From assembly GCF_900111325.1 (NCBI RefSeq), contig NZ_FOGW01000019.1, positions 1 through 49,088 of the forward strand: a stretch of 49,088 nucleotides of DNA. The letters run 5' to 3'. Below are positions 7,605-16,814 of the stretch, in pieces. The position numbers were made by a program, and so were the translations under genes. The notes beneath the pieces were generated by a model, which did not search any database, was not told the DNA's origin, and was given only the letters and a program-made list of their open reading frames with translations. This DNA is from Lachnobacterium bovis. Lineage in GTDB: Bacteria > Bacillota > Clostridia > Lachnospirales > Lachnospiraceae. Positions within the stretch are counted from its first letter, which is position 1. Each line of letters starts with the position of its first letter.

Positions 7605-8192
7605 ATGTTTTTTAAAAGCAAAAAAGGGCTAGATTTTACTAGAAAAAAAAGAAAAGTTAATCATAAAGCAGTTAGAAAAGTTGTCATTTGGACAATGGAA
7701 ATAGTGTTTGTTATTTTATTGGCTTTTTCAGTGGTATTCTTTTTCGGAAAAAGAGTTGGTGTTGTTGGGAAAGCGATGGAAACAGATTTGAATATTGATG
7801 ATCAAATATTAGTAAATAAATTTATCTATAAAGTAACAAAACCTAAAAAGGATGATGTGATAGTATTTAAACCAAATGGTAATAAAAAGTCACAATTCTA
7901 TTTGAGAAGAGTAATTGCTACACCAGGTGATACTGTTCAAATTAAAAATGGTATGATTTATGTAAATGATAAGATGCTACAAGAAAATCGTAAAGTTGAA
8001 TCTATCGAAAATCCTGGTCTTGCAAACAAGAAAATCAAATTAAAAAAAGATGAGTATTTTGTTTTGGGTGATAACAGAAATAATAGTGAAGATAGTAGAT
8101 ATTCTAGTGTCGGAAATGTCAAAGCAAAACATATAGAAGGAAAAGCTTGGTTAAGAGTTGTTCCTATGAAAAAAATAGGTTTTGTTAAATAA
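7605..8192 (+). CDS. Signal peptidase I homologue lacking both catalytic residues (pseudoenzyme)
   Basis: 195-aa membrane protein of the S26 family: basic N-terminus, one transmembrane helix at about 26-48, then the extracellular peptidase fold. Family boxes are clear, including ILVNKF, RVIATPGDTVQI and GDNRNNSEDSR (155-165). However, the segment that should read GxSMxPTL is GKAMETDL (55-62), so the catalytic serine is Ala57. The general-base lysine of the YxKRxxGxPGD box is Arg101 (YLRRVIATPGD). The codons GCG and AGA are unambiguous. It occupies the usual lepB place between rplS and rbgA. As written it should not cleave signal peptides by the Ser/Lys mechanism. It may bind precursors or another signal peptidase; this is inference. 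The ribosome binding site is TGGAGG at 7592-7597. Confidence 0.88.
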   Translation: MFFKSKKGLDFTRKKRKVNHKAVRKVVIWTMEIVFVILLAFSVVFFFGKRVGVVGKAMETDLNIDDQILVNKFIYKVTKPKKDDVIVFKPNGNKKSQFYLRRVIATPGDTVQIKNGMIYVNDKMLQENRKVESIENPGLANKKIKLKKDEYFVLGDNRNNSEDSRYSSVGNVKAKHIEGKAWLRVVPMKKIGFVK

Positions 8193-8241
8193 GAAGTTAA
8201 TTATTTAAACATAATTTTGTTATATAGAAAAGAGGTTATAT

Positions 8242-9093
8242 ATGAATTTTCAATGGTATCCAGGTCACATGACAAAGGCCAAAAGACAGATGCAAGAAGA
8301 TATTAAACTTATAGATTTGGTAATAGAATTAGTTGATGCAAGAATTCCACTTAGTAGTAGAAATCCTGATATAGATGATATAGGCAAAAATAAATTTAGA
8401 CTTATTTTAATGAACAAGTCTGATTTGGCAGATAAGAGACAAAGTGAAGAATGGAGTAAATATTTCCAAGCAAAAGGGTACTTTGTATATGGTTTAGATG
8501 CTAGAACTAAAAATGGCATGAAGAAAATAACTGATATCATAATGGAAGCATGTAAAGAAAAAATTGAAAGAGATAGAAGACGTGGAATAAAAAACAGACC
8601 AATTCGTGCAATGGTTGTAGGAATTCCTAACGTAGGAAAATCTACTTTTATAAATTCTTATGCAGGTAAGGCTGTTGCTAAAACAGGAAATAAACCAGGC
8701 GTAACTAAAGGCAAACAATGGATTAGAATGGGTAAAAATGTTGAACTTTTAGATACTCCAGGTATTTTATGGCCTAAATTTGAAGATCAAATGGTTGGGC
8801 TTAGATTAGCTCTTGTTGGTTCAATTAAAGATGAAATTTTAAATACAGATGAATTAGCAGTTGAAGTTATTAAATTATTAAAAGATAAATATCCAGGAAT
8901 TTTACATGATAGATACGATGTGAACGAAGATACCAAAGAAGTTGATATAATATATGAAATTGCTAAGAATAGAAATTGTATTTCAAAAGGCAATGAACCA
9001 GATTTTGGTAAGGCAGCGGTTCTATTAATAGATGAATTCAGAAGTGGAACACTAGGTAAAATTACAGTTGAGTGGTGTAAGGACTATGAGTAA
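8242..9093 (+). CDS. rbgA: Ribosome biogenesis GTPase RbgA (YlqF)
   Basis: 283-aa circularly permuted GTPase required for late 50S assembly in Firmicutes. The permutation is visible: the G4 motif NKSD (in LILMNKSDLAD) precedes the P-loop GIPNVGKST and the G3 motif DTPG. The N-terminus has the signature NFQWYPGHMTKAKRQM. A helical C-terminal RNA-binding domain follows from about residue 180. Its 3' end overlaps rnhB by 8 nt (ATGAGTAA), which indicates translational coupling. Confidence 0.97.
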   Translation: MNFQWYPGHMTKAKRQMQEDIKLIDLVIELVDARIPLSSRNPDIDDIGKNKFRLILMNKSDLADKRQSEEWSKYFQAKGYFVYGLDARTKNGMKKITDIIMEACKEKIERDRRRGIKNRPIRAMVVGIPNVGKSTFINSYAGKAVAKTGNKPGVTKGKQWIRMGKNVELLDTPGILWPKFEDQMVGLRLALVGSIKDEILNTDELAVEVIKLLKDKYPGILHDRYDVNEDTKEVDIIYEIAKNRNCISKGNEPDFGKAAVLLIDEFRSGTLGKITVEWCKDYE

Positions 9094-9859
9094 AAAGATA
9101 GGCGAAATCAAAGAAGAATTAGCAAATATACAAGAACATGAACTTTCAGAGTTTATCAATAATTATATGTCTGATGAAAGAAGTGGTGTAATTAAACTTG
9201 TAGAAAGAGCATCTAAAAAGCTACAGGCTTATGAAGCTGAACTTGAAAGACTTGAAATGATTAAAAAGTTTGAAAGGCAATATAATGACTGTGAATTTAT
9301 TTGTGGAATTGATGAAGTTGGAAGGGGACCATTAGCGGGACCAGTTGTTGCTGGTGCTGTTATTTTACCTAAAGATTGTAATATTTTATATATAAATGAT
9401 TCTAAGAAACTTTCTGAAAAGAAAAGAGAATTATTATATGATCAAATTATAAAAGAAGCGGTTGCATGGTCGACAGGCCTTGTTTCGCCAGCTCGAATTG
9501 ATGAGATTAATATTTTACAAGCAACTTATGAGGCAATGAGACAGGCACTTTGTAAGCTTTCGCCACAGCCCGATATACTATTAAATGATGCGGTTACAAT
9601 TCCACAAGTTAAAATTCCACAGGTCCCTATAATAAAAGGAGACGCAAAAAGTATATCTATTGGAGCTGCTAGTATAGTAGCAAAAGTCACAAGAGATAGG
9701 TTGATGGTTGAGTATGATAAAATAATGCCAGAGTATGATTTTGCGTCAAATAAAGGATATGGATCAGCTAAACATATACAGGCTTTAAAAGATATTGGAC
9801 CATCACCAATTCATAGAGCAACTTTTATAAAAAATTTTGTATTGCCAAAAGATAAATAG
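9086..9859 (+). CDS. rnhB: Ribonuclease HII
   Basis: 257-aa enzyme that nicks RNA in RNA-DNA hybrids and removes misincorporated ribonucleotides. The active-site cluster begins at D76-E77 (CGIDEVGRGPLAGP), followed by NDSKKLS, the LLNDAV aspartate and IIKGDAKSISIGAASIVAK with RDRLM. A charged helical N-terminal extension of about 70 residues precedes the catalytic domain, as in several Firmicute RNases HII. The start is ATG 9086, overlapping the rbgA stop; a TTG at 9068 in frame is less likely. Confidence 0.96.
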   Translation: MSKKIGEIKEELANIQEHELSEFINNYMSDERSGVIKLVERASKKLQAYEAELERLEMIKKFERQYNDCEFICGIDEVGRGPLAGPVVAGAVILPKDCNILYINDSKKLSEKKRELLYDQIIKEAVAWSTGLVSPARIDEINILQATYEAMRQALCKLSPQPDILLNDAVTIPQVKIPQVPIIKGDAKSISIGAASIVAKVTRDRLMVEYDKIMPEYDFASNKGYGSAKHIQALKDIGPSPIHRATFIKNFVLPKDK

Positions 9860-9865
9860 TATAAT
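9837..9865 (+). promoter_or_regulatory. Possible promoter for the FliK-like/FlhB-like pair
   Basis: TTGTAT at 9837-9842, a 17-nt spacer and a perfect TATAAT at 9860-9865, straddling the end of rnhB. It leaves an 80-nt leader before the next gene, with no clear structure. Confidence 0.5.
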
Positions 9866-9946
9866 AGTATTTAGATAAAGAAGAATGTAATAACGGGTAG
9901 TTGTTGTTGTGGGTATTATTGTAAATTTTGAAAATGGGGTATTAAT

Positions 9947-11845
9947 ATGCAAATTTCTAATTTATATGATAAATATAACAATTTGAATAATCAAAAATTA
10001 GATTCTAATATTAATATAAAAAATACAGATAGGTCACAAGGCATACAGAATCTAAAAGCTGGAGATGTATTTGAAGGAACTGTTATCTCTGTAAAAAATA
10101 ACAAGGTGGAGATAGCTTTAGCAGATGGACAAAAAGTAAAGGCTCGTCTTGAAGATAACGTAAATGTTACAAAGGGGCAAGCCTTATTTTTTGAGGTTAA
10201 ATCTGCTTCTGCAACTACAATTGAGATAACACCATATAGATCAGGAGAAGAAGGTAATAATCCAATTCTTACTAAGGCATTAAGAGAAGCTTCGATAGAA
10301 ATTAATGCTAAGACGATTGACATGATAAATGAAATGATGCATGAAAGTATGCCAATTGATAAAGAAAGTTTGGCAAAAATGTATAAGATTCTTTCGAATT
10401 TTGAAAATATAAATGTTAAGACTCTTGTACAGATGACTAAATTGGATATACCAATTACAGAACAAAGAGCATTTCAATATGAAAATTATTTAGATGATAA
10501 ACAGGCAATAACTAACAAATTAAATGATGTACTAACTAATCTTGTGAAAGATATTTCTGATCCAAGTATTCCAATAAAACAAATAGAAACTAATAATGTG
10601 AAACTTCTTGATATAGTATCAAAGGAAATTGAAACTGTTAAAATTGATCAAATTTTAGGAGAAAAAGAAATAACTGCTTTATTGGAAAGTCTGGCAAAAG
10701 TTGAAGAATCAAAAGATGAGGGTAATGATTTTTTGAAGATGTTGAAGTCTTTTCAATCTGGAATTATTAATGAAGGTGAAGGACAAACCACATCGCAAGA
10801 TGTATCTTCAAAAGATGCACTCAAACCGGATGGTTTAATAAATAACAATGGCATATTAGAAAATACTAATAAAGAAAATGAACAGAGTGCGTTAAAGGGC
10901 AATATTGCAAAAGAAACCCTGCAGGAAGAAAATGTTATTAGAGATAATATTTCAAAAGAAGTGGAGCCACAAGAGAATGGTGCAAAGGATATAAATTCGC
11001 AAGGAAATATAAAACAAGAAGCATATCAAAATGAAATTGCTAAGCAGGATACAACTTTTCAAAAAGAAGTTGTTCAGCAAAATACAGTATCTCAAAATGA
11101 GATAAATCAATCGTCTAATAATGCGCAAAATCGCTTAGAAGTAGGTGATCTTGTAGATAAAATAAAGGCATTATTAAATAATACCTCTGTAAATGAAAAA
11201 GAGATTCTATCATTTGTATCAAGTAAAGAATATAAGGGATTTGTTGAGTCAATAATAAAGGAACAGTGGCTAATAGAACCTGAACAATTAAAAGAAAATG
11301 GTAAAATTACACAATTGTACAAAAAGCTTGACTTTCAAATAAGTCAAATTGAGGAACTAGTTAATGCTATAGGACAAAACAAAAGTGGTTTAATGTCAAC
11401 TTTATCTGAGATAAGAGGTAATCTTGATTTTATGAATCAAATAAATAATGTATATAATTATGTTCAGATTCCACTTAAAATGGCAAAACAAGATGTAAAT
11501 GGAGAACTTTATCTATATACTAGTAAGAAAAATTTGAAGGAAAAAAAGGGTGAGTTATCGGCTTTTTTGCATTTGGAACTAGATAATTTAGGAACTACAG
11601 ATGTTGCAATTAAGTTGCATGATAAGAATTTAAAGACAAATTTTTTTGTAGAAGATGATGTTTCATATGATTTGATTTTATCTAACTTGCCAATGCTTTT
11701 GAGTAGGCTAAAAAAATTAGGATATACGTGTTCTTTAGATGTTATTAATGAAAGAAAGAAAATGAATTTCGTTGATGATTTTTTAAAGAAAGATTTACCA
11801 ACAGCTGGACCAGTTAAACGATTTTCATTTGATATGAGGGCATAA
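9947..11845 (+). CDS. FliK-like (hook-length control domain) protein, YlqG position
   Basis: 632-aa, largely hydrophilic protein. The N-terminus (about 35-105) looks like a small beta domain (LKAGDVFEGTVISVKNNKVE). The middle (about 280-400) is low-complexity, rich in Asn, Gln, Glu and Lys. The C-terminal 130 or so residues match the FliK/Flg_hook style of Lachnospiraceae proteins (GELYLYTSKK, AFLHLELDNLGTTDVAI, then LPMLLSRLKKLGYTCSLDV). In Bacillus the equivalent position after rnhB holds ylqG, next to ylqH. FliK normally measures hook length and switches type III export substrate. No other flagellar genes lie nearby, so a flagellar role is not shown here. The start codon has only a weak GGGG ribosome binding site. 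Confidence 0.75.
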   Translation: MQISNLYDKYNNLNNQKLDSNINIKNTDRSQGIQNLKAGDVFEGTVISVKNNKVEIALADGQKVKARLEDNVNVTKGQALFFEVKSASATTIEITPYRSGEEGNNPILTKALREASIEINAKTIDMINEMMHESMPIDKESLAKMYKILSNFENINVKTLVQMTKLDIPITEQRAFQYENYLDDKQAITNKLNDVLTNLVKDISDPSIPIKQIETNNVKLLDIVSKEIETVKIDQILGEKEITALLESLAKVEESKDEGNDFLKMLKSFQSGIINEGEGQTTSQDVSSKDALKPDGLINNNGILENTNKENEQSALKGNIAKETLQEENVIRDNISKEVEPQENGAKDINSQGNIKQEAYQNEIAKQDTTFQKEVVQQNTVSQNEINQSSNNAQNRLEVGDLVDKIKALLNNTSVNEKEILSFVSSKEYKGFVESIIKEQWLIEPEQLKENGKITQLYKKLDFQISQIEELVNAIGQNKSGLMSTLSEIRGNLDFMNQINNVYNYVQIPLKMAKQDVNGELYLYTSKKNLKEKKGELSAFLHLELDNLGTTDVAIKLHDKNLKTNFFVEDDVSYDLILSNLPMLLSRLKKLGYTCSLDVINERKKMNFVDDFLKKDLPTAGPVKRFSFDMRA

Positions 11846-11847
11846 AT

Positions 11848-12165
11848 ATGAATGATAAAAGTTTTAAACAAAAAAATGATAAAGTGTCTAAGATTAATAA
11901 GGATAAAACGGCTGTAGCGTTGTCGTATGAACCAGGAGACAAAGCACCAAAAATTTTAGCAACCGGAAAGGGAAATCTTGCGGATAAAATTATTGAAACA
12001 GCAAAAGAAAATGATGTTCCTTTATATAAAGATAATAAATTGGCTAATACTTTGTCAAAATTAGAAATAGGTGATGTTATTCCGCCAGAATTGTATGAAG
12101 TTGTAGCTGAAATACTAGTTTTTGTGGATGACATGGATAAACTAAAAGCTAAAATAGGTAAATAG
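11848..12165 (+). CDS. FlhB C-terminal-domain-like protein (FlhX/YlqH type)
   Basis: 105-aa soluble protein matching the cytoplasmic domain of the type III export switch FlhB, beginning about where FlhB autocleaves: DKTAVALSYEPGDKAPKILA, then ADKIIETAKENDVPLYKD and LEIGDVIPPELYEVVAEIL. The autocleavage tetrapeptide NPTH is absent; NKDK stands before TAVALSYE. There is no membrane part. It follows the FliK-like gene by 2 nt, so the two are co-translated. In Bacillus, YlqH-type proteins can partly replace the FlhB C-terminus. Their role away from flagellar operons is not established. Confidence 0.85.
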   Translation: MNDKSFKQKNDKVSKINKDKTAVALSYEPGDKAPKILATGKGNLADKIIETAKENDVPLYKDNKLANTLSKLEIGDVIPPELYEVVAEILVFVDDMDKLKAKIGK

Positions 12166-12203
12166 ATGATTTAAAAAAGAAAATATCTATGGAAAATTAG
12201 TTA

Positions 12204-12237
12204 AAAAAATAATGATAAATGTATTGCATTATTTTTT
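12204..12237 (+). terminator. Weak AT-rich hairpin after the FlhB-like gene
   Basis: AAAAAATAATG (12204-12214) can pair with CATTATTTTTT (12227-12237), giving an A-tract/T-tract hairpin of low stability. It lies in the 195-nt gap 12166-12360, which otherwise holds only a TATAAT at 12311-12316 without a good -35. Confidence 0.45.
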
Positions 12238-12360
12238 GTTAAGGAATAAAATATATAAATGAATGAATTTTGCATAAAAAAGTAGACAGAAACGAAATTC
12301 AAAGGTAAAATATAATTTGTATGTTTTTTTCAGTTTTCATTTTTAGAGTAAATCAATAAG

Positions 12361-12738
12361 ATGAATTACATGAATAATAAAAGAGAATTTATATACAACA
12401 AACGTCAGATAGGACATGAATATGAACGACAAGCCGCTAAGTTTTTAGAAGATAAGGGATATCATGTACTGGTATTAAATTATCAAAACAGAATTGGCGA
12501 AATTGATATAATTGCAATGGACGGAGAATGTATAGTTTTTGTTGAAGTCAAGTATAGGAAAAGTTCAAAGTACGGGTTTCCTATAGAGGCGGTTAATTAT
12601 CAAAAACAAAAAAATATAATTATGGTTGCAAATTATTTTATTATGATGAATAGAATAACTAATAAACAAATTAGGTTTGATGTTATTTCTATTTTAGGTA
12701 ATAAAATACAACATGTGCAGAATGCGTTTGGTGTATAG
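12361..12738 (+). CDS. YraN family (UPF0102) endonuclease-like protein
   Basis: 125-aa protein with the restriction-endonuclease-like fold of the YraN family: RQIGHEYERQAAKFLEDKGY followed by the probable active-site pattern RIGEIDIIAMDGECIVFVEVKYR, in which E, D and the E-x-K pair are kept. Its cellular role is unproven; a DNA-processing function is inferred from the fold. Two nearby ATGs, 12361 and 12370, are possible and neither has a strong ribosome binding site. It lies between the FlhB-like gene and pgeF. Confidence 0.85.
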   Translation: MNYMNNKREFIYNKRQIGHEYERQAAKFLEDKGYHVLVLNYQNRIGEIDIIAMDGECIVFVEVKYRKSSKYGFPIEAVNYQKQKNIIMVANYFIMMNRITNKQIRFDVISILGNKIQHVQNAFGV

Positions 12739-12773
12739 CAATAAAACATAAAGGTGAGTTGAGCAGATAGAAA

Positions 12774-13679
12774 ATGAATTTGAACTTAAAAAATGACAAA
12801 AATGTTTTAAAACTAGTAAATTATAGGATTTGTGAAGAAATAGCAACAAAAGATAAATCTTTAGAAGATAATTTTTCACAATCAACAATTGATTTGCCAT
12901 TGCTTAAATTTAATAAGCTTGAAGAGATTGATTTTATAAATCATTGCTTTACAACTCGTGAAGGTGGAGTAAGTAAGAATCATTTATCATCATTAAATCT
13001 TAGCTTTACAAGAGGCGATGAAAGAGAAAAAGTTCTTGAAAATTATCGACGTTTAGCAATTGCACTAGAATGTAATTTAGATGATTTTGTTTTGTCTTCG
13101 CAGACACATACAACTAACGTCTTAAGAGTGACTAAAGAGGATGCAGGCAATGGTATTACTAAAGAACTTCCATATGATGATATTGATGGTTTAGTTACTA
13201 ATGAACCAGGACTTGTTCTATCGACTTTTTATGCAGATTGTGTGCCACTTTATTTTGTGGATACAAAAAATAAAGCAATTGGATTAAGTCATTCAGGTTG
13301 GAGAGGAACAGTAAAAAGAATGGGCCAAGTGACTTTAGAAAAAATGGCCAAAGAGTTTGGTACTGATCCTAAAGATGTGATTTGTGCGATTGGTCCATCA
13401 ATATGTCAACAGTGTTATGAAGTAAGTCTTGATGTCGCAAATGAATTCATTGACGAATTTAAAGGACATGAGGACGAGATAATAATTTATAAAGAAAACG
13501 ATAAATGTTTGTTGAATTTATGGAGAGCAAATGAAATAGTATTAGAAGATGCGGGTGTTTTAAAAGAAAATATTGCGATTACAAATGTGTGTACATGTTG
13601 TAATTCAAAATATTTATATTCACATAGAGCATCAAATGGAAAAAGAGGTAATTTAGGAGCATTTATGTATATAAAATAA
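12774..13679 (+). CDS. pgeF: Peptidoglycan editing factor PgeF / purine nucleoside hydrolytic enzyme (YfiH/YlmD, DUF152)
   Basis: 301-aa multicopper-oxidase-like fold protein. Family members deaminate or phosphorolyse purine nucleosides, and in E. coli they influence peptidoglycan precursor fidelity. The conserved metal-site motifs are SSQTHTTNV, FYADCVPLYFVD and GLSHSGWRGT, with the C-terminal CTCCNSKYLYSHR and RGNLGAFMYIK. The N-terminal 45 or so residues before LPLLKFNKLEEIDFINHCFT are poorly conserved, so the real start could be further in; ATG 12774 is used, with a weak AGGTGAG upstream. Confidence 0.88.
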   Translation: MNLNLKNDKNVLKLVNYRICEEIATKDKSLEDNFSQSTIDLPLLKFNKLEEIDFINHCFTTREGGVSKNHLSSLNLSFTRGDEREKVLENYRRLAIALECNLDDFVLSSQTHTTNVLRVTKEDAGNGITKELPYDDIDGLVTNEPGLVLSTFYADCVPLYFVDTKNKAIGLSHSGWRGTVKRMGQVTLEKMAKEFGTDPKDVICAIGPSICQQCYEVSLDVANEFIDEFKGHEDEIIIYKENDKCLLNLWRANEIVLEDAGVLKENIAITNVCTCCNSKYLYSHRASNGKRGNLGAFMYIK

Positions 13680-13710
13680 TGTGACTCGAAGCTAATTTTA
13701 GGAGGGCAAA

Positions 13711-14748
13711 ATGGAGACAAAAGAGTACGTAGAATATATTTTAGATAAATTAAAAGAAATAATGGCTATTGATAGTCCAACAGGATTTACAAAGAACGTA
13801 GCTGATTTTGTAGTAGAAGAATATAAAAAACTAGGATACGATGCAAAATTAACAAAAAAAGGCGGAGTTTTTGTTGATTTAGGTGGAGAAGACAAAGAAG
13901 ATGGATTAGTTTTAGCCGCACATATTGACACTCTTGGTGGGATTGTAAAAGAGATAAAGTCTAACGGATGTCTTAAATTATCTCCATTAGGAGGAATGAA
14001 TGCTAATAATGCTGAGGCCGAGAACGTTGTAATACATACACGTTTTGCGGGAGATTTTTCTGGAACATTACAATTAACAAATGCATCTACTCATGTAAAT
14101 GGAGAATATGATGACACAAAACGTACATGGGATGTTATGGAAGTTGTTATCGATGAAGATACAAAAAGCAAAGAAGATACAGAAAAACTAGGTATTATGG
14201 TAGGCGACTTTGTTTGTTTTAATCCACGTACAACAATTACTAAATCAGGATATATTAAGAGTAGATTTTTGGATGATAAATTAAGTGTTAGCATTTTGTT
14301 AGGATTTGCTAAATATCTAAAAGATAACAAAATTAAACCATCTAGAAGAATATACAATCATATTACAGTTTATGAAGAAGTTGGTCATGGTGGAGCAGCA
14401 TCAATACCAGAAGGTGTTACAGAGATGATTTCTGTTGATATGGGATGTGTAGGTGAAGGGTTAAATTGTACAGAAAGACAAGTATCAATTTGTGCAAAAG
14501 ATTCAAGAGGACCATATAATTATGATGTTGTAACTAAAATGATAGAAATTTCTAAAGAAAAAAATATTGATTTTGCAGTTGATATTTATCCATTTTATGG
14601 TTCAGATGTCGATGTTGCCCTATGTGCAGGACATGACATAAGACATGGTTTGATTGGTGCAGGTGTATATGCATCTCATGGATATGAAAGAAGCCATATT
14701 GATGGAGTTACAAATACATTTAAATTATTAGTCGAATATTGTAAATAG
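13711..14748 (+). CDS. M42 family metallo-aminopeptidase (FrvX/YtoP type)
   Basis: 345-aa cytoplasmic zinc or cobalt aminopeptidase. Metal and catalytic residues appear in the usual order: AAHIDTLGG (His, Asp), SRFLDDKLS (bridging Asp), EEVGHGGA (Glu pair), VDMG (Asp) and HGYERSHIDG (His). It probably trims peptides for amino acid recycling. The ribosome binding site TAGGAGGGC ends 4 nt before ATG. It lies 31 nt after pgeF and 43 nt before der. Confidence 0.93.
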   Translation: METKEYVEYILDKLKEIMAIDSPTGFTKNVADFVVEEYKKLGYDAKLTKKGGVFVDLGGEDKEDGLVLAAHIDTLGGIVKEIKSNGCLKLSPLGGMNANNAEAENVVIHTRFAGDFSGTLQLTNASTHVNGEYDDTKRTWDVMEVVIDEDTKSKEDTEKLGIMVGDFVCFNPRTTITKSGYIKSRFLDDKLSVSILLGFAKYLKDNKIKPSRRIYNHITVYEEVGHGGAASIPEGVTEMISVDMGCVGEGLNCTERQVSICAKDSRGPYNYDVVTKMIEISKEKNIDFAVDIYPFYGSDVDVALCAGHDIRHGLIGAGVYASHGYERSHIDGVTNTFKLLVEYCK

Positions 14749-14791
14749 GATATTTGCATTAATTTTTGAGATTTTGATAGGAGAGTAAAAA

Positions 14792-16117
14792 ATGAGTAAA
14801 CCAATAGTAGCAATAGTAGGACGCCCAAATGTTGGTAAATCAACACTGTTTAATACTTTAGCAGGAGAAAGAATTTCTATTGTTAAAGATACTCCAGGTG
14901 TTACAAGAGATAGAATTTATGCGGAAGTAAGCTGGTTAGATAAAAATTTTACAATGATTGATACAGGTGGTATTGAACCAGAAAGTAAAGATATTATTCT
15001 ATCTCAGATGAGAGAGCAGGCACAAATTGCGATTGATACAGCAGATGTAATTATGTTTGTAGTAGATGTTAGACAAGGACTACAAGATGCGGATTCAAAA
15101 GTGGCGGATATGCTTAGAAGATCTAAGAAACCTGTTGTTTTAGTAGTAAATAAGGTTGATGATTTTAATAAGATGATGGCAGATGTTTATGAATTCTATA
15201 ATCTTGGTATTGGTGATCCACATCCAGTTTCTGCATCAGGTAAATTAGGTTTAGGTGATATGCTTGACGAAGTTATTTCACATTTTCCTGAAGGCGCTGG
15301 AGAAGAGGAAGAAGATGATAGACCAAAAATTGCCGTTATAGGTAAACCAAACGTAGGTAAATCATCACTTATTAATAAATTATCTAACGAAGATAGATCA
15401 ATTGTTTCAAATATTGCAGGTACTACAAGAGATTCTATTGACACTAATGTTAGATATAATAAAAAAGATTATTTGTTTGTTGATACAGCTGGTATTAGAA
15501 GAAAGAGCAAAGTAAAAGAAGATATTGAAAGATATAGTATCATTCGTGCAGTTGCAGCAGTTGAAAAAGCAGATGTTGTAGTTATTATGATTGATGCAAC
15601 AGAAGGTGTAACAGAGCAGGATGCTAAGATAGCTGGTATTGCTCACGATAGAGGTAAAGGTATTATTATCGCGGTAAATAAATGGGATGCCATTGAAAAA
15701 GATAATAAGACTATGAAAAAACATACAGAAGAGATTAGAGATGTTTTAAGCTTTATGCCATACGCAGAAATTTTATATGTTTCTGTAAAAACGGGACAAA
15801 GATTAAATAAATTGTTTGATTTAATTGACATTGTTATGGAAAACAATGCGATGAGAGTTCAAACAGGTGTGTTAAATGAAATTGTAACAGAAGCAGTTGC
15901 AATGCAGCAGCCACCAAGTGATAAAGGAAAGAGATTAAAAATCTTTTATGTTACTCAGGTTGCAGTTAAACCACCAACATTTGTTATATTTGTAAACGAT
16001 AGAAACTTAATGCATTTCTCATATACAAGATATTTAGAAAATCGTATTAGAGATACATTTGGCTTCCAAGGAACAGCTTTGAAATTCATAATTCGAGAGA
16101 GAAAGGAAGGGAAATAA
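14792..16117 (+). CDS. der: Ribosome-associated GTPase Der (EngA)
   Basis: 441-aa protein with two GTPase domains in tandem, required for 50S assembly. First domain: GRPNVGKS at 10-17, DTGG at 57-60, NKVD at 120-123. Second domain: GKPNVGKSS at 184-192, DTAGIRRKSKV, NKWD. A KH-like C-terminal domain runs from about 355 to the end. The stop codon overlaps the plsY start by 1 nt (TAATG), so the two are co-translated. Confidence 0.98.
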   Translation: MSKPIVAIVGRPNVGKSTLFNTLAGERISIVKDTPGVTRDRIYAEVSWLDKNFTMIDTGGIEPESKDIILSQMREQAQIAIDTADVIMFVVDVRQGLQDADSKVADMLRRSKKPVVLVVNKVDDFNKMMADVYEFYNLGIGDPHPVSASGKLGLGDMLDEVISHFPEGAGEEEEDDRPKIAVIGKPNVGKSSLINKLSNEDRSIVSNIAGTTRDSIDTNVRYNKKDYLFVDTAGIRRKSKVKEDIERYSIIRAVAAVEKADVVVIMIDATEGVTEQDAKIAGIAHDRGKGIIIAVNKWDAIEKDNKTMKKHTEEIRDVLSFMPYAEILYVSVKTGQRLNKLFDLIDIVMENNAMRVQTGVLNEIVTEAVAMQQPPSDKGKRLKIFYVTQVAVKPPTFVIFVNDRNLMHFSYTRYLENRIRDTFGFQGTALKFIIRERKEGK

Positions 16118-16770
16118 TGATTTTCGCACGATTAATAGCTCTATTAGTTGGTTATTTATTCGGAAATTTTCAAACAGGATATCTTTATGGAAAAAGCAAA
16201 GGAATCGATATTAGAAAGCATGGAAGTGGCAATGCAGGAACAACTAATACTTTAAGAACATTAGGCGTGAAAGCTGGTTTGATTACATTTTTAGGAGATA
16301 GCTTTAAGGCAATTATAGCAATCTTAATTATAAAATATGTTTTTAGAAATCAGTATCCTGATGCAATTAAAATTCTTGAAATGTATGCGGGATTTGGAAC
16401 AGTTTTAGGACATAATTTTCCATTTTATCTCGGTTTTAAAGGTGGAAAAGGCATTGCATGTACAGGTGGTGTTATTTTAGCTGTTTGCCCATTAGCTGCT
16501 ATTTTATGCTTGGTAGTATTTGTTTCAATTGTTGCAATAACTAGATATGTTTCGTTAGGATCAATAGTTATGGTTTCTGTTTTCTTGATTCAAGTTATAA
16601 TATTTAATCATTTTGGAATTATTGGATTAGATAGTAAAGAAATGAACTTGATACTGGAATTTGATATTATTGCTGCATGCTTTACTTGTATGGGAATCTG
16701 GAGACATAAAGCAAATATTGTGAGATTATTAAGTGGCAATGAAAATAAATTCTTAATGAGTAAAAAATAA
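16117..16770 (+). CDS. plsY: Glycerol-3-phosphate acyltransferase PlsY
   Basis: 217-aa integral membrane protein that transfers an acyl group from acyl-phosphate to glycerol-3-phosphate, the first step of phospholipid synthesis. The three family motifs are present: GSGNAGTTNTLRTLG near residues 36-50, the glycine-rich phosphate loop GFKGGKG near 106, and hydrophobic helices between and after them (five or more). It is directly followed by gpsA, which makes its substrate glycerol-3-phosphate, so plsY-gpsA is a coherent lipid pair. Confidence 0.97.
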   Translation: MIFARLIALLVGYLFGNFQTGYLYGKSKGIDIRKHGSGNAGTTNTLRTLGVKAGLITFLGDSFKAIIAILIIKYVFRNQYPDAIKILEMYAGFGTVLGHNFPFYLGFKGGKGIACTGGVILAVCPLAAILCLVVFVSIVAITRYVSLGSIVMVSVFLIQVIIFNHFGIIGLDSKEMNLILEFDIIAACFTCMGIWRHKANIVRLLSGNENKFLMSKK

Positions 16771-16814
16771 TAACTTAATTATTGGAAATTAATAAAGTTA
16801 GGAGTAATGAGATA

